A stretch of DNA of 64,000 bases, taken from the NCBI GenBank assembly GCA_050296515.1, contig JBNKRJ010000019.1, positions 1-64,000 on the forward strand, in the 5' to 3' direction. The notes below the pieces were generated by a model, which saw only the letters and a program-made list of their open reading frames with translations, had not been told where the DNA came from and ran no database searches. The DNA is from NBLH01 sp050296515 (GTDB lineage: Bacteria > Bacteroidota > Bacteroidia > Bacteroidales > NBLH01). The position numbers and the translations under genes were made by a program. This document shows positions 27,465 through 36,528 of the stretch, piece by piece; position 1 is the stretch's first letter; each line of letters starts with the position of its first letter.

Positions 27465-28724
27465 ATGTATCGTATTCTATTATTCACACTTGCTTTATTA
27501 GCAACCATTTCAGCTTTTGCCCAAAAAAATACAGATAAGGGTAAAGTTGAAATTTATGAAGGAGGAAAAGGTTATTATTACGAATCTATCCTAAAAGATG
27601 TAAATGCAGTTAATGATGCCATTGAAAACGAAGATGAGCAACCTTTTGTTCGCTTCAACATGGATCAATCGGGAATGGACTTACCTAATAATCCTTCTCT
27701 TTACAAGTCAGCTTGGTCACAAAATACTGAATCACAGGGCAATGCAGGAACGTGTTGGTCCTTTTCAACCATGTCATTTTACGAATCAGAAGTATTTCGT
27801 TTAACAAAAAAAAGAGTTCAAATTTCTGAAATTTACACTGTTTATTGGGAATATGTTGAAAAGGCTCGTCGTTTTATAGAAAAAAGAGGAAATTCAAACT
27901 TTGACGAAGGTTCCGAAGGAAATGCTGTAGCCCGTATCATGAAAGAATATGGAGCAGTTCCATTGGAAACATACACTGGTTTAATGAATGGCAGAAAATT
28001 TCATACCCATGCAAAGATGTTTGAAGAAATGAATAATTTCTTGCAATCTGTAAAGAAAAGCAACGCCTGGAACCTTGACTATGCATTAGAAACAATTAAG
28101 TCCATCATGAATCATTATATTGGAGTACCTCCAACCGAATTTACTGTTGATGGAACAAAATACACTCCAAAAACTTATTTGAAAGATTATCTTAAACTTA
28201 ATCCTGCTGATTATGTGGAAATTCTTTCATACAAACAAGAGCCTTATTGGAAACAAGTTGAGTACAAAGTACCTGACAACTGGTGGCATAGTAAAGAGTA
28301 CTACAACGTTCCGCTCGATGTTTATATGAAAGCTGTAAAAGATGCCATCAAAAACGGTTATACCTTGAGTATTGGAGGCGATGTATCTGAAACCGGATTT
28401 AGCCGCGAAACCAACTGTGCAATAATCCCTGATTACGATATTCCTTCGGAATATATTAATGAAGATGCCCGCCAGTTCCGCTTTTCAAACGAAACAACTA
28501 CCGATGATCATGGAATGCAATTAATTGGCATCCTTGAAAACTACAAGGGAAAAGGAAAAGACTGGTACCTGATTAAAGATTCCAGCTCGGGTTCTCGTAA
28601 TGTTGGAGAAAACAGTCCTTCATTTGGTTATTACTATTTCCATGAAGATTATATTAAACTGAAAATGATGGGTTTCACCGTTCATAAAGACGCAGTAAAA
28701 GAAATTTTGAAAAAATTCAAGTAA
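27465..28724 (+). CDS. Exported C1 (PepC/bleomycin-hydrolase-like) cysteine peptidase
   Basis: The 419-residue protein has a signal peptide (MYRILLFTLALLATISAFAQ) and a papain-like fold of the aminopeptidase C type. The oxyanion Gln and catalytic Cys are in QGNAGTCWSFS (Q91, C97) and the catalytic His in DDHGMQLIG (H349). The usual Asn of KNSWG is Asp in LIKDSSSGS (D372), a change that could lower or alter activity. Family members in this phylum are often periplasmic. It is a single-gene unit ended by a strong terminator. Confidence 0.88.
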   Translation: MYRILLFTLALLATISAFAQKNTDKGKVEIYEGGKGYYYESILKDVNAVNDAIENEDEQPFVRFNMDQSGMDLPNNPSLYKSAWSQNTESQGNAGTCWSFSTMSFYESEVFRLTKKRVQISEIYTVYWEYVEKARRFIEKRGNSNFDEGSEGNAVARIMKEYGAVPLETYTGLMNGRKFHTHAKMFEEMNNFLQSVKKSNAWNLDYALETIKSIMNHYIGVPPTEFTVDGTKYTPKTYLKDYLKLNPADYVEILSYKQEPYWKQVEYKVPDNWWHSKEYYNVPLDVYMKAVKDAIKNGYTLSIGGDVSETGFSRETNCAIIPDYDIPSEYINEDARQFRFSNETTTDDHGMQLIGILENYKGKGKDWYLIKDSSSGSRNVGENSPSFGYYYFHEDYIKLKMMGFTVHKDAVKEILKKFK

Positions 28725-28737
28725 TCTGAGACTTATT

Positions 28738-28782
28738 ATACCATGACAAGGTAAAACTATGAGCTTTGGCTTGTCATGGTAT
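28738..28782 (+). terminator. Rho-independent terminator after the C1 peptidase gene
   Basis: ATACCATGACAAG (28738-28750) and CTTGTCATGGTAT (28770-28782) form a perfect 13-bp stem, followed by TTTATTTTAT. It can also serve the convergent minus-strand gene ending at 28823. Confidence 0.85.
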
Positions 28783-28822
28783 TTTATTTTATAATCAGGA
28801 CAATTATCTCATATTTAAGCTA

Positions 28823-29593
28823 TCAGCCTCCCTGCTTTTCAATTAAATATTTCCAAAACCTCCTGGGTAACAATTGCTTATGAAGCTTAGGATTAATTCT
28901 CTCTTTTATACACATGGATTTAAAATACGCTTTCCATAAATCCTGGAACAATAGTTCGTCTTTATCAAGTAAATCACTGTTTATTTTGCCATTCGCTGGG
29001 TTTACTGCGTTGTTTGTAAAAGTCACTTCCTCGGTTGTTCTCAAATCATAATAAAAGCCAAAATTCCGACGGGTGTCATAAATCACCCATTTCTGATCGG
29101 CAAATCGCTTTTCGAAATGCTCAATCATTAGCGGCAGCACATTGTATTGAGGATCAAAAGAAGCATAATAAATTTCATCAGCAGTTTTCTGAAACCTTAC
29201 AAACATAGGGATACGATGGGCTTCCCGCTCTACTTTTTTGCAGATATCAAATAGTTCAAGCACATATTTGTTTCCAAAATTTAGTTCAACGTTCACTTTA
29301 GAAGCAAATATTTCTTTGATATACCTCAAAATTAATAGCTCAATATCTTTAAGTTCCGAAAGAAATGCTTTATAAATCATCTGGCAGGATTGGGCTGAAA
29401 TCTTTTTAGTCAGACCATCCCAAACTCTTTTTGCTTTGGCATCATTACAGATTACTTTATGATTTTCCTTAAAAAGAAAAGATTGACTTTCCTTTTCTCC
29501 TAAAATTTGATCAGGAAAAATTTTTAACTCATAGCTTTCGAAAACGAGTGTTAGAAATCCTTCGAATGTTTTATCGTATATCCAAATGTTCAT
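28823..29593 (-). CDS. TIGR03915-type putative DNA repair protein (DUF4130)
   Basis: The 256-residue protein matches the DUF4130/TIGR03915 pattern. The N-terminus IWIYDKTFEGFLTLVFESYE and the C-terminal block WKAYFKSMCIKERINPKLHKQ followed by PRRFWKYLIE are characteristic. This family is found almost always next to a radical SAM protein of the TIGR03916 type, as here (encoded 71 bp upstream), and is thought to act in DNA modification or repair. The chemistry is unproven. It is the second gene of the minus-strand arm of a divergent island with an S24 regulator and an SbcD-like enzyme. Confidence 0.9.
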   Translation of the reverse strand: MNIWIYDKTFEGFLTLVFESYELKIFPDQILGEKESQSFLFKENHKVICNDAKAKRVWDGLTKKISAQSCQMIYKAFLSELKDIELLILRYIKEIFASKVNVELNFGNKYVLELFDICKKVEREAHRIPMFVRFQKTADEIYYASFDPQYNVLPLMIEHFEKRFADQKWVIYDTRRNFGFYYDLRTTEEVTFTNNAVNPANGKINSDLLDKDELLFQDLWKAYFKSMCIKERINPKLHKQLLPRRFWKYLIEKQGG

Positions 29594-29664
29594 TTTTTTT
29601 AGAACTTAGATTTTAGAAATGAGATATGAGACTCATTGAACTTAAATTCTTAATGAGCTATGTT

Positions 29665-30939
29665 TCAATTATCAGGAAATAATTTCAATTGCCCATAATA
29701 TTTATCTCTTTTCCTGGGTTTCTTAGTCTGTAAAAAAAGCTTTCTCAGGTTTTCAGGCTTTACTTCGTTAACTGAGGGGGATACAAGTTCCCTGCATGTA
29801 ATAAAATATTGGGCTCGCTTCATTACCACACCCATTTTTTTTAACTGACCTGAATTAATATGTCCAAACCGTCTTGAGGCAACTATCAATTTTGCAGATT
29901 TTAGACCAATCCCGGGTACTCTAAGAATAGTTTCATAATCAGCTTTATTAATATCAACCGGGAATAACCAAGGGTTTCGAAGGGCATAACTCAGCTTCGG
30001 ATCTATCTCTAAATCTAAGTTCGGATGTTTATCATTTACAATTTCATCCACATTGAAAAAATAAAAACGCATCAACCAGTCCGATTGATACAACCTGTTT
30101 TCTCTTACCAAAGGAGGTTTATTCAGTGCAGGAAGCCTGCTATCACTGGTGTTTACAGGAATATAGCCCGAATAATAAACCCTTTTTAGTTTTTGGTTGT
30201 TATACAAATGTGATGACAGGCTAAGTATTTGATTGTCAGTATCAGGAGTTGCCCCAACTATGAGCTGGGTGCTTTGTCCGGCAGGCACAAATTTATTGGC
30301 AGACCGAAACTTCCTTGCATCTTCTTTACTTGCCAGAATCCCCTGATGAATAAATTTCATGGGTGAAAATACACTGGCAAAATCCTTTTCCGGGGCCAGA
30401 ATTTTGAGATTTGGTTCTGATGGTATCTCAATATTTACGCTTAACCTATCAGCATACAAGCCAGCTTCACGAATAATTTCAGGACTTGCTCCCGGAATAC
30501 TTTTTAAATGAATATAACCGTTGTAACGATGCAAAGTCCTTAATTCCTTTGCAACCCTGGTCATCTGTGACATAATATAATCAGGACTTTTTATTACACC
30601 CGAACTTAGGAACAGTCCTTCGATATAGTTTCGTCGGTAGAATGAAATGGTCAATTCAGTAAGTTCCTTAACAGTTAGAGATGTACGCTTTACGTCATTG
30701 CTTCGGCGATTGACACAATAAGCACAATCGTACATGCAATTATTCGTTAGCATTATTTTAAGCAACGAAATGCACCTGCCATCCTCCGTAAAACTATGAC
30801 AAATTCCCCACGGAGCGGCATTTCCCAGCCCTTTGCCTGTGTTACTTCGATTGCTTCCACTCGAAGCACAGGAAACATCATACTTGGCTGCACTTGCTAG
30901 AATCTTTAGCTTTTCTAAAGTATCATGCTTCATAAACAT
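29665..30939 (-). CDS. Radical SAM protein for putative DNA modification/repair (TIGR03916 type)
   Basis: The 424-residue enzyme has the radical SAM cluster motif CMYDCAYC (about residues 67-74, CxxxCxxC), an (alpha/beta) barrel region, and near the C-terminus a helix-hairpin-helix DNA-binding motif (INKADYETILRVPGIGLKSAKLI, split here after 20 residues as INKADYETILRVPGIGLKSA and KLI). HhH plus radical SAM fits lesion recognition in DNA. It precedes its usual DUF4130 partner. The start is either 30939 or the ATG at 30933. Its upstream region holds an inverted array of AG-heptads. Confidence 0.9.
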   Translation of the reverse strand: MFMKHDTLEKLKILASAAKYDVSCASSGSNRSNTGKGLGNAAPWGICHSFTEDGRCISLLKIMLTNNCMYDCAYCVNRRSNDVKRTSLTVKELTELTISFYRRNYIEGLFLSSGVIKSPDYIMSQMTRVAKELRTLHRYNGYIHLKSIPGASPEIIREAGLYADRLSVNIEIPSEPNLKILAPEKDFASVFSPMKFIHQGILASKEDARKFRSANKFVPAGQSTQLIVGATPDTDNQILSLSSHLYNNQKLKRVYYSGYIPVNTSDSRLPALNKPPLVRENRLYQSDWLMRFYFFNVDEIVNDKHPNLDLEIDPKLSYALRNPWLFPVDINKADYETILRVPGIGLKSAKLIVASRRFGHINSGQLKKMGVVMKRAQYFITCRELVSPSVNEVKPENLRKLFLQTKKPRKRDKYYGQLKLFPDN

Positions 30940-31002
30940 CTTTAATTTATTAATTCACAAACAGTTTACCTTAAAACCATTAATTATCCTGTAAAATAAT
31001 TC

Positions 31003-31095
31003 AGCTGGAAGCTCAAAGCCGGAAGACCGAAGTAAAAAAGAGTCCAAAACCCGATAGGTTTACTTCTCCCCACTTCTGACTTTACGCTTCCAACC
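31003..31095. repeat. Inverted array of AG-heptads in a divergent promoter region
   Basis: Six near-contiguous 7-bp units begin at 31003 (AGCTGGA, AGCTCAA, AGCCGGA, AGACCGA, AGTAAAA, then AGAGTCC after 1 bp). Five contiguous units lie inverted at 31061-31095 (read on the minus strand: GGTTGGA, AGCGTAA, AGTCAGA, AGTGGGG, AGAAGTA). A small hairpin (AAACC with GGTTT) sits between the two arms. The outer three units on each side pair well as minus-strand RNA once G-U wobbles are allowed. It lies in the leader of the radical SAM gene. Confidence 0.6.
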
Positions 31096-31199
31096 ATAAA
31101 ACTCTACAACTACAGTCGGTCAAAATCAAATTAATTCCATAAAAAACTAAGCAATTAATTTGGCTTTTTGCTAATTTTATTTAATTTTATCATCAAAAA

Positions 31200-31216
31200 T
31201 ACTAAAAATATTAGTA
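31200..31216. promoter_or_regulatory. Operator-like dyad upstream of the S24 regulator
   Basis: TACTAA-AAATA-TTAGTA is a perfect inverted repeat with 6-bp arms, 28 bp before the HTH-S24 gene and in the divergent control region. Further ATTAGT copies follow at about 31230. It is a good candidate for autoregulation by the LexA/CI-like protein. Confidence 0.5.
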
Positions 31217-31244
31217 TATGTGTTAACATTAGTGATGTTTTTTC

Positions 31245-32036
31245 ATGGAAAATTATTTAGGACTAAATATCAAGCACTTACGAAAACAGAGAAAGCTTAC
31301 ACAAGATCAATTGGCAGATAAAATTGGTGTAAACAGGGCCATGATTGGCTCCTACGAAGAAAATAGGGCTGTTCCTAAGTTGTCTGTTTTAAGGATAATT
31401 TCGCATTATTTTAGTGTAAGCATTGATGATTTGGTTAATACAGATCTTAGCATAAAAAAAACAGGCAAGGACGGTTCTCTTAAAATTGACACCAAAGGCA
31501 AAAGTCTGCGCGTTTTGTCCACCATCGTCGATAGGGATAATCAGGAATTAATCACTTTTGTGCCTGTAAAAGCTTCAGCAGGTTATACAAAAGGATACGG
31601 TGATCCGGATTTTATTGAAACGCTGCCACGATTTAGTTTGCCTTTTACGGAACTTAGTAGTGAAAGGACTTACAGGGCTTTTCAAATAAGTGGAAATAGT
31701 ATGGATCCAGTTCCATCTGGTGCCTACATAATTTGTGAATATCTTCAAAACTGGGAGGATATACGGGATGGCAAAACCTATGTTATTGTCACCGTTGATG
31801 ATGGTGTTGTTTTTAAACGTTTGTACAAAAATGACGACAATTCCCTCTTGTTAAAATCCGATAATCCTGAATATTCTCCATATACTATCCCTTTAGAATC
31901 CATCTCTGAAACATGGAAAGCACTGGGTTACATCAGCTTTTCTTTACCTGAACCGGATGAAATGAACCTGGGAAAACTTACTGCAATGGTTTTTAAAATG
32001 CAAAATGAGTTAGATGAGCTGAAAAAGAAAAATTAA
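31245..32036 (+). CDS. HTH-S24 (LexA/CI-like) transcriptional regulator
   Basis: The 263-residue protein has an XRE-type HTH (about residues 7-62: LNIKHLRKQRKLTQDQLADK, then VNRAMIGSYEENR) and a C-terminal S24 peptidase-like domain (about 140-225). The catalytic pair is visible as Ser152 in ISGNSMDP and Lys191 in VVFKRLYK. An Ala-Gly cleavage-site candidate occurs at 112-113 in KASAGYTKG. This is the set-up of self-cleaving damage-responsive repressors. It is followed after 1 bp by an SbcD-like gene and faces the DNA-repair pair, so it likely controls this island in response to DNA damage. The trigger is inferred. Confidence 0.9.
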   Translation: MENYLGLNIKHLRKQRKLTQDQLADKIGVNRAMIGSYEENRAVPKLSVLRIISHYFSVSIDDLVNTDLSIKKTGKDGSLKIDTKGKSLRVLSTIVDRDNQELITFVPVKASAGYTKGYGDPDFIETLPRFSLPFTELSSERTYRAFQISGNSMDPVPSGAYIICEYLQNWEDIRDGKTYVIVTVDDGVVFKRLYKNDDNSLLLKSDNPEYSPYTIPLESISETWKALGYISFSLPEPDEMNLGKLTAMVFKMQNELDELKKKN

Positions 32037-32037
32037 G

Positions 32038-33030
32038 ATGGTTAAAATAGTTTTCCTGGCAGACACTCATTTGGGATTTGATTATTCACTGAGACCAAAA
32101 AAAGAAAGGAGAAGAAGAGGGATCGACTTTTTTATCAATTTTGATAAAGTTTTGGATCATGCTAAGCATATTAATGCCGATTTATTGATTCACGGGGGTG
32201 ATTTGTTTTATAGAACCAAAGTGCCAGCCCCAATAGTTGACATGGTTTACGAGCGGATATTTCGTTTTGCCCAAACGGGAATTCCTATAGTTATTGTCCC
32301 TGGGAACCACGAAAGTTCAAAATTACCAACTTCACTATTCCTGCAACATCCAAACATTTACTATTTCACCCAACCACAGGTATTTAAGTTCAGTTTTAAG
32401 GGTCAGACTTTTGATATTGCGGGGTTCCCGTGTGTAAGAAATGGCATAAAAACAAGATTTCCTGAAATAATTAAAGTCCTCCAACCTCAACTAAACAATG
32501 AAAGCACTAAATTACTATGTATGCATCAATCCATTGAAGGAGCTAAAGTAGGTCCTTCAGATTATACGTTTCGCTATGGAGATGATGTTATTCCCATAAA
32601 AGATATACCTGCCAGCTATGATCTAATTCTTTCGGGGCACATTCATCGGGCACAAATTCTTTGGACAAATAACAAAACTCCTGTAATTTACCCAGGTTCA
32701 ATAGAGCGAACCGCCTTTGCAGAGAAGGATGAAGAAAAAGGATTTTATGAAATTGAGTTGGATGAAAAAAGATCTTACAGTTATAAGTTTATCCCTCTGG
32801 ATTCCAGACAGATGGTCGACATTTTACTTGAAAAAGAAAGCTACACAAAACAAGATTTGAAAGAAGAAATTGTAGCTAAAATCGGCAAAATTGCGACAGA
32901 TAGCATCATTCGTTTAAATATGACACAAAAAGAAAATTTGTCATTATTAAATGCTGCCTTTTTAGATAAGTTGATTCCTCCAACCATAAATTATCAGGTT
33001 TCAGGGCTAAGAGAGTTTTATTCTAAATAA
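32038..33030 (+). CDS. SbcD/Mre11-like metallophosphoesterase
   Basis: The 330-residue calcineurin-type phosphoesterase has the full nuclease metal set: ADTHLG (D9, H11), GGDLFYR, PGNHES and SGHIHRAQ. The layout (catalytic domain to about residue 235 and a C-terminal cap of about 95 residues) resembles SbcD/Mre11 exonucleases, but no SbcC-type ATPase is encoded beside it. It starts 1 bp after the S24 regulator stop and must be co-transcribed. A role in trimming damaged DNA ends is likely but inferred. Confidence 0.85.
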   Translation: MVKIVFLADTHLGFDYSLRPKKERRRRGIDFFINFDKVLDHAKHINADLLIHGGDLFYRTKVPAPIVDMVYERIFRFAQTGIPIVIVPGNHESSKLPTSLFLQHPNIYYFTQPQVFKFSFKGQTFDIAGFPCVRNGIKTRFPEIIKVLQPQLNNESTKLLCMHQSIEGAKVGPSDYTFRYGDDVIPIKDIPASYDLILSGHIHRAQILWTNNKTPVIYPGSIERTAFAEKDEEKGFYEIELDEKRSYSYKFIPLDSRQMVDILLEKESYTKQDLKEEIVAKIGKIATDSIIRLNMTQKENLSLLNAAFLDKLIPPTINYQVSGLREFYSK

Positions 33031-33272
33031 AATCCAGCCTGGGAAACATTGTAAGAGTTGTTAAATCTGACTTTCTTTCTGACAAATCTGAATTTCTCAT
33101 TAATAAAAACACCATTTAAGGCATTAATTAAAATAAGATGTTTACTTTTGCCCACGAAATTTTAAAATTATTGAAAATGGACGAAGGCCCGTATCATAGT
33201 AGAATAAAGTATTAACACTTCTGTAAGGGGCTTTGGGTTTCCTTGCAGTATTAAAAGTAAGGAGACTATCAT

Positions 33273-34202
33273 ATGATTAAAATTTTCAAAACCTTCGGAG
33301 GGTACGTTGAAATAAACGAACCTCAAAAAGGCTGCTGGATTAATGTTACAAATCCTGCACCACACGAAATTCAAACGCTAACCCAGGATTTTGGACTTCC
33401 AAACGAAATTGTAAACGACATTTTAGACCAGGATGAACGATCGCGTATTGAAATTGATGATGACTGGACTTTGATAATTCTACGAATACCTGTAGAGGTT
33501 AAAAACAATGGAGTCCCGTTTTATACAATACCCTTGGGAATCTTTATCTCCAAAGATTATACGGTAACTCTTTGCTTGCAAGACAACGAGGTTTTACCAA
33601 TCAGTAAGCAATCACCATTTAGGGAGCAATATTGGCAGACTACAGATAATATCAATTTTATTCTTCGCCTGTTTTTGCGCTCTAGTAACCTGTATTTAAG
33701 GTATTTGAAGCAAATCAATCAGATGACTGCCCTGATAGAGAAAGATCTTGAAAAATCGATTAAAAACAAAGAGCTGAACAAGCTATTAAAAATGGAAAAA
33801 TGCCTGGTATTTTTCATTACTTCTATCAAATCGAATGAAATTGTGCTGGTCAAACTTCGCAATCTAAAAAAAATAACAACCGAAATAAATGAAGATCTTT
33901 TTGAAGATGCCTTAATTGAAAATAAACAGGCCCTTGAAATGGCTCAGATTTATTCCGATATTCAAAGTGGAATGATGGATGCATTTGCCTCTGTCATCTC
34001 AAACAACTTGAACGTGGTTATGAAGCAATTGACGCTTATATCCATTATATTAATGATTCCAACACTTATCGCCAGCATATTTGGCATGAATGTTCCTAAC
34101 TATTTAGAAAACTCAGCATGGGCAATGCCCTCAATAATAACAGGTTCATTAATATTATCTTTTTTAGGAGTATTGCTGTTCAGAAAAAGACAATGGTTCT
34201 AA
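33273..34202 (+). CDS. corA: CorA-family divalent cation transporter
   Basis: The 309-residue protein has a large cytoplasmic N-terminal domain, a long stalk helix and two C-terminal transmembrane helices (about 250-272 and 284-303). The signature motif is present as FGMNVP between them. It imports Mg2+ or a similar ion. An unusually strong Shine-Dalgarno sequence for this phylum, AAGGAG at 33259-33264, precedes the ATG by 8 nt. Confidence 0.93.
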   Translation: MIKIFKTFGGYVEINEPQKGCWINVTNPAPHEIQTLTQDFGLPNEIVNDILDQDERSRIEIDDDWTLIILRIPVEVKNNGVPFYTIPLGIFISKDYTVTLCLQDNEVLPISKQSPFREQYWQTTDNINFILRLFLRSSNLYLRYLKQINQMTALIEKDLEKSIKNKELNKLLKMEKCLVFFITSIKSNEIVLVKLRNLKKITTEINEDLFEDALIENKQALEMAQIYSDIQSGMMDAFASVISNNLNVVMKQLTLISIILMIPTLIASIFGMNVPNYLENSAWAMPSIITGSLILSFLGVLLFRKRQWF

Positions 34203-34310
34203 TAAGACGGGAATTCAAATTTCTTGTTAAAATCGGAATTTTTCAAGTTGGTTAATTCGTAAGAATAAGCCTTATAAGCTAAATGAAAGAGTTTATTAAG
34301 TAAAAATTCA

Positions 34311-34318
34311 TACCTTTG
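34311..34318 (+). promoter_or_regulatory. -7 promoter box
   Basis: TACCTTTG matches TAnnTTTG ten bp before the ATG at 34328. The transcript would begin only a few bases before the start codon. No clear -33 element is seen. Confidence 0.4.
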
Positions 34319-34327
34319 AGCCATCAA

Positions 34328-34666
34328 ATGAAAAGGGGCAGAGCTTATATTTTGGTGGTGCTATTTGTTGCACTTATGAGAGAAGGTTTTGGCCTGGAAT
34401 ATTTTGTTCCTAACACAAAAGAATCAACTCATTCTCAATACGATAACAATAACCAACAACAAAATTACGTTTCATTATTAATTGTATCTACTAAAACCAC
34501 ATCCGAAGGAGATGAAGAATCTTTTAAATCCTTTTCGGAGATTGAATCAAATGGAAAGACAATTAATCAACATTACTTAAAAAATCAACTTCATTACCTT
34601 AGCACGACACAATTAATTGGTCTTCTGATTTTTGAATCAGACAGTTCACCTCCCTCTTATTCATAA
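34328..34666 (+). CDS. Small secreted protein, unknown function
   Basis: From the ATG at 34328 the frame encodes 112 residues beginning with a signal-like segment (MKRGRAYILVVLFVALMREG). The rest is polar and rich in Ser, Asn and Gln, with no known motif. A -7 box directly upstream suggests it is expressed with almost no leader. It may be a real small exported protein, but composition alone does not prove coding. Confidence 0.45.
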   Translation: MKRGRAYILVVLFVALMREGFGLEYFVPNTKESTHSQYDNNNQQQNYVSLLIVSTKTTSEGDEESFKSFSEIESNGKTINQHYLKNQLHYLSTTQLIGLLIFESDSSPPSYS

Positions 34667-34699
34667 AACTTCTTTGCTTAATTCTTTAGTACATCTAAG

Positions 34700-34756
34700 T
34701 ATACGAAAGCTTAAACAAAATTAATCTGTTCCATTTATAAAAAAGGTTTTCGTATA
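34700..34756. repeat. Inverted repeat TATACGAAA / TTTCGTATA
   Basis: Nine-bp arms at 34700-34708 and 34748-34756 with a 39-nt loop, between the small secreted protein gene and trkH. The core TACGAAA / TTTCGTA is shared with the inner arms of the hairpin at 2962-3036. It could be a weak terminator. Confidence 0.35.
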
Positions 34757-34894
34757 ACTGTGATTTTGAACTAAATATTTCGTAATGAATTTTAAATTAA
34801 CTTAGTAATAAAAACCAAATTCCGGTTATGCCTGTTTTCCAATTAACCGAATCTGACTTATGTTGTATACTTTGATATCTTGTTTGCATAGAAA

Positions 34895-36346
34895 ATGAAT
34901 AAGTTTGTTAATTTCAGGATTGTATTTAATGTTACAAGCCGCAATTTATATATTCTTAGTGCCTTTTTAGTGAGCTGTGTACCGGTAGCACTTATTTATT
35001 CAGAGCCAGTTACACCATTTTTAGACTCGGCTCTAATAGCTTTCATATTTGGGATATTATCACAAAGGCTAACCTATAGAGAAAACAGGCAATATAACCT
35101 TCGACGCCGCGAAGCGTTTGTTATTGTGACATTTTCGTGGCTTATCATCTGTCTCATGGGGAGTTTACCTTATATAATTTCCGGGGCAATACCTTCATTT
35201 GTAGATTCAATATTTGAGTCAGTATCAGGATTTACTACAACAGGCTCATCAATACTAAGTGATATCGAATCCCTGCCAAAATCTATCCTCTTCTGGCGAA
35301 GCCTGACTCACTGGATTGGTGGAATTGGCATTATTGTTCTTGTAATTGTTATTATGCCTACACTTGGCATGGGTGGCTTTCATTTATTTACCAATGAATC
35401 ATCGCTTTCCGAAAAAATGAGACCAAGAGTTGCTTCTGTTGGTAAAAGATTAGTCATTATTTACGTTGCTCTTACTTTTAGCGAAGTGATATTCCTTTTG
35501 TTTGGAGGAATGAGTTTATTTGATAGCCTTTGTCATTCTTTTGGTACCATTGCAACAGGAGGATTTTCAACAAAAAACGACAGTCTGGTTAGCTTTTCCC
35601 CTTACATTCAGTATGTTGTCATGATTTTTATGTTTTTATCCGGAACCAACTTTGTAATCCATTATTACATAGTTACAAAGCAATTCTGGAAAATAAAAAA
35701 TAATGAAGAGCTCTGGTTTTATGTAAAAATTGTACTGACAATTGGCTTTATATTGACATTTGCATTGTTCTTTGTAGCACATAAACCGTTTGAAGAATCT
35801 TTCAGGGAGGCATTTTTTCAGCTTGTTTCAATAATTACCTGTACAGGATTTGCAACTGCTGATTATCTAAATTGGCCGGGTTTTGCCTTATTAATTATTT
35901 TCTATACCATGTTTTTGGGTGGATGCAGAGGTTCCACTGCAGGAGGGATAAAAATGTCGCGTCACCTGCTGCTGATTAAAAGTATAAAAAAATCAATGCG
36001 GGATATTTTTTCGCCAAAAGCAATTTTGCCAACAAGATTAAGTGGTGAAGGTATAGATGGAGAGCAAAAGAACAAGGCTCTCAATTTTGTACAATTATAT
36101 ATGATGGTTTTTGCTGTGTCAAGCTTAATACTCATCGCCATGAATGTGGATATTGCGAGTGCAACCAGTGCAGTTGCAACCTGCATGGGAGGAATTGGTC
36201 CGGGAATGGGGCAGGTTGGGCCAATGGGTAATTTTGCAGGATTATCCGATCCGGTTAAAATCATACTTTCACTGGTAATGTTGTTGGGAAGGCTTGAATT
36301 GTATCCAATTCTTATTTTATTCACAAGATCCTTTTGGAAAGTATAA
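34895..36346 (+). CDS. trkH: TrkH-family potassium uptake channel subunit
   Basis: The 483-residue membrane protein has the four K+-filter loops of the TrkH/KtrB family: GFTTTGSS, GTIATGGFS, ITCTGFATAD and TCMGGIGPG. It imports K+ and normally needs a cytoplasmic NAD-binding subunit (TrkA or KtrA). No such gene is adjacent; it may lie elsewhere. Confidence 0.93.
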   Translation: MNKFVNFRIVFNVTSRNLYILSAFLVSCVPVALIYSEPVTPFLDSALIAFIFGILSQRLTYRENRQYNLRRREAFVIVTFSWLIICLMGSLPYIISGAIPSFVDSIFESVSGFTTTGSSILSDIESLPKSILFWRSLTHWIGGIGIIVLVIVIMPTLGMGGFHLFTNESSLSEKMRPRVASVGKRLVIIYVALTFSEVIFLLFGGMSLFDSLCHSFGTIATGGFSTKNDSLVSFSPYIQYVVMIFMFLSGTNFVIHYYIVTKQFWKIKNNEELWFYVKIVLTIGFILTFALFFVAHKPFEESFREAFFQLVSIITCTGFATADYLNWPGFALLIIFYTMFLGGCRGSTAGGIKMSRHLLLIKSIKKSMRDIFSPKAILPTRLSGEGIDGEQKNKALNFVQLYMMVFAVSSLILIAMNVDIASATSAVATCMGGIGPGMGQVGPMGNFAGLSDPVKIILSLVMLLGRLELYPILILFTRSFWKV

Positions 36347-36528
36347 CAACTTTGGTAAGATGTATACTCCAGTTTTGCACTTGTCCTGGGCTTTTGCCAG
36401 ACAAATTAGCCATTTACATACCCAAACTAATATGAGCTATCATATCAACCAAAAAATTTGGTGTCAATGATAATATCACTTACTTTGACATACGATTTTA
36501 CTGAAAAACTTTAAACCCCGGTTATTAG

